From Clostridia bacterium (GTDB lineage: Bacteria; Bacillota; Clostridia; Oscillospirales; Acutalibacteraceae): DNA of 5,295 bases. Made by a program: the position numbers and the translations under genes. The notes beneath the pieces are model-generated. The model was not told where the DNA came from. It made no database searches and saw only the letters and a program-made list of their open reading frames with translations. Shown piece by piece: positions 4,529 through 5,295 of the stretch (position 1 is its first letter; every line of letters starts with the position of its first letter). Location: assembly GCA_900764115.1 (NCBI GenBank), contig CAAFMR010000035.1, forward strand, positions 1 to 5,295, given 5' to 3'.

Positions 4529-5295
4529 AGCGTGTCCTCCGTCCGCGGGGTAACTGCCGCCCCGTCCTTCACCTTTTGCGGCTCCAGAATCACCGTAGCG
4601 CCGGACAGCGCCGTATCGTCGATCAGCACGCCGCGGCTCAGCTCCGTTTTGGCGCCGATGGTATAGCGCACCGCACGATTATCCTGCAGCAGAAAGATAT
4701 ATTCCTGCCCGTCATCGTCCTCCTGGATGGCGGCATAGGGCAACAGCAGCCCGTCGGCGGCGGTGGCGGTCACCACCTGCGCCCGTGCTGTGAGCCCCAA
4801 GCGGAGAGAATCGTCCGCCTGCCCCTCTTTCAGAGTCACGACACCCTCCACCACCGTATCCCCGGTGGACGTCTGGCTGCCGGCGGCGGAAATCCGTGTC
4901 AGCTCGCCCTCATAGACGGCTTTTTCAAACCCGTCGCCCCGCACATGCACCGCCTGCCCCACCCGCAGCCGGGGCAGATCTTTTTCGCGAATCGCGACCC
5001 GTACCCGCAGGCTATCGATGGGCGTCAGCACCGCCAACGGCTCCCCGACGGACAAATACTCCCCCGCCGAGGCATTCACCGCCACCAACACACCGGATAC
5101 CGGAGCGGTGATGGTCTCCGGCGCTGCCGCCAGCGCCAGCACCTGTGCCGCTTCTCCCACCGACTGAGCAACCGCCGCGCGGCTGGCAGCCTTATCCACA
5201 CGCGCCAACACATCCCCCGCCTGCACCAACTGCCCCTTCTGTGCGTCCACCTCACCTAAAACGCAGGTTGCCGGCACCAACACCGGATAAGAACC
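4525..5295 (-). CDS. Membrane-fusion adaptor of an ABC exporter (HlyD/MacA-like), C-terminal 256 residues
   Basis: Extracytoplasmic adaptor subunit working with the permease encoded directly downstream. The reading frame is open to the right edge, so the N-terminal signal or anchor is missing. A GTG at 5283-5281 is an internal valine, not a start. Visible order: first lipoyl half-motif GEVDAQKGQLVQAGDVLARV (residues 14-33 of the fragment); a very short linker (about 37-60); second half-motif ITAPVSGVLVAVNASAGEYL (62-81) ending SVGEPLAVL; beta-barrel domain (about 95-180, with LRVGQAVHVRG at 110-120); and membrane-proximal domain starting LLLPYAAIQ (183-191). The linker of about 24 residues replaces the long coiled-coil hairpin of MacA or HlyD that reaches TolC. 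This suits a Gram-positive cell without an outer membrane. It ends in an ATGA overlap with the permease start. Confidence 0.92.
   Translation of the reverse strand, partial: GSYPVLVPATCVLGEVDAQKGQLVQAGDVLARVDKAASRAAVAQSVGEAAQVLALAAAPETITAPVSGVLVAVNASAGEYLSVGEPLAVLTPIDSLRVRVAIREKDLPRLRVGQAVHVRGDGFEKAVYEGELTRISAAGSQTSTGDTVVEGVVTLKEGQADDSLRLGLTARAQVVTATAADGLLLPYAAIQEDDDGQEYIFLLQDNRAVRYTIGAKTELSRGVLIDDTALSGATVILEPQKVKDGAAVTPRTEDTL

Noticed and set aside
4576..5259. 227-codon open frame on the plus strand
   Set aside because: It is antisense to the adaptor gene, rich in His, Arg, Gln and Gly as expected of a reverse frame, and has no supporting binding site or family resemblance.
4525..5283. Complete adaptor starting at GTG 5283
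   Set aside because: The frame stays open to the edge. The first lipoyl half-motif begins only about ten residues after this GTG, with no signal peptide or membrane anchor, so it is an internal valine of a truncated gene.
1..5295. CRISPR array, tRNA or rRNA genes, insertion sequences, prophage genes
   Set aside because: No repeated spacer pattern, cloverleaf, rRNA segment, transposase or phage protein was found on either strand.

Overview
The window suggests a GC-rich, Gram-positive bacterium of the class Clostridia, perhaps a gut Oscillospiraceae relative. This rests on a T-box leader in front of ileS, strong AGGAGG-type ribosome binding sites, a WalJ-type hydrolase beside rlmH, and an adaptor/permease exporter of the kind common in Firmicutes. 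The taxonomic placement is inference from gene families and style, not from a marker search. All six genes are on the minus strand, so reading order runs from high to low coordinates.

Layout in transcription order: (1) 5295-4525, the C-terminal part of an HlyD/MacA-like membrane-fusion adaptor, cut by the window edge. (2) 4528-3365, a complete MacB/FtsX-type ABC permease, joined to the adaptor by an ATGA overlap. (3) 3364-3205, a 160-base gap with an AT-rich inverted repeat, an extended -10 promoter and a structured leader of about 120 nt. One loop of that leader is exactly complementary to the murA ribosome binding site. (4) 3204-1939, murA, the first committed step of peptidoglycan synthesis. 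(5) 1938-1862, a short gap with a strong hairpin. (6) 1861-1070, walJ (yycJ), a metallo-beta-lactamase-fold hydrolase. (7) 1057-575, rlmH, a 23S rRNA pseudouridine methyltransferase. (8) 571-287, a promoter starting 3 bases after the rlmH stop and a complete isoleucine T-box riboswitch with specifier, antiterminator and terminator. (9) 273-1, the first 91 codons of a type-2 isoleucyl-tRNA synthetase gene.

The genes form three units: an export operon (adaptor plus permease), a murA-walJ-rlmH cluster linking cell-wall synthesis and ribosome maturation, and ileS under tRNA-Ile sensing. No terminator separates rlmH from the T-box, so read-through from the murA cluster into ileS would also be gated by the riboswitch. 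The least explained element is the murA leader. Its possible loop-to-Shine-Dalgarno pseudoknot would be consistent with translational control, and I cannot assign it to a known RNA family.
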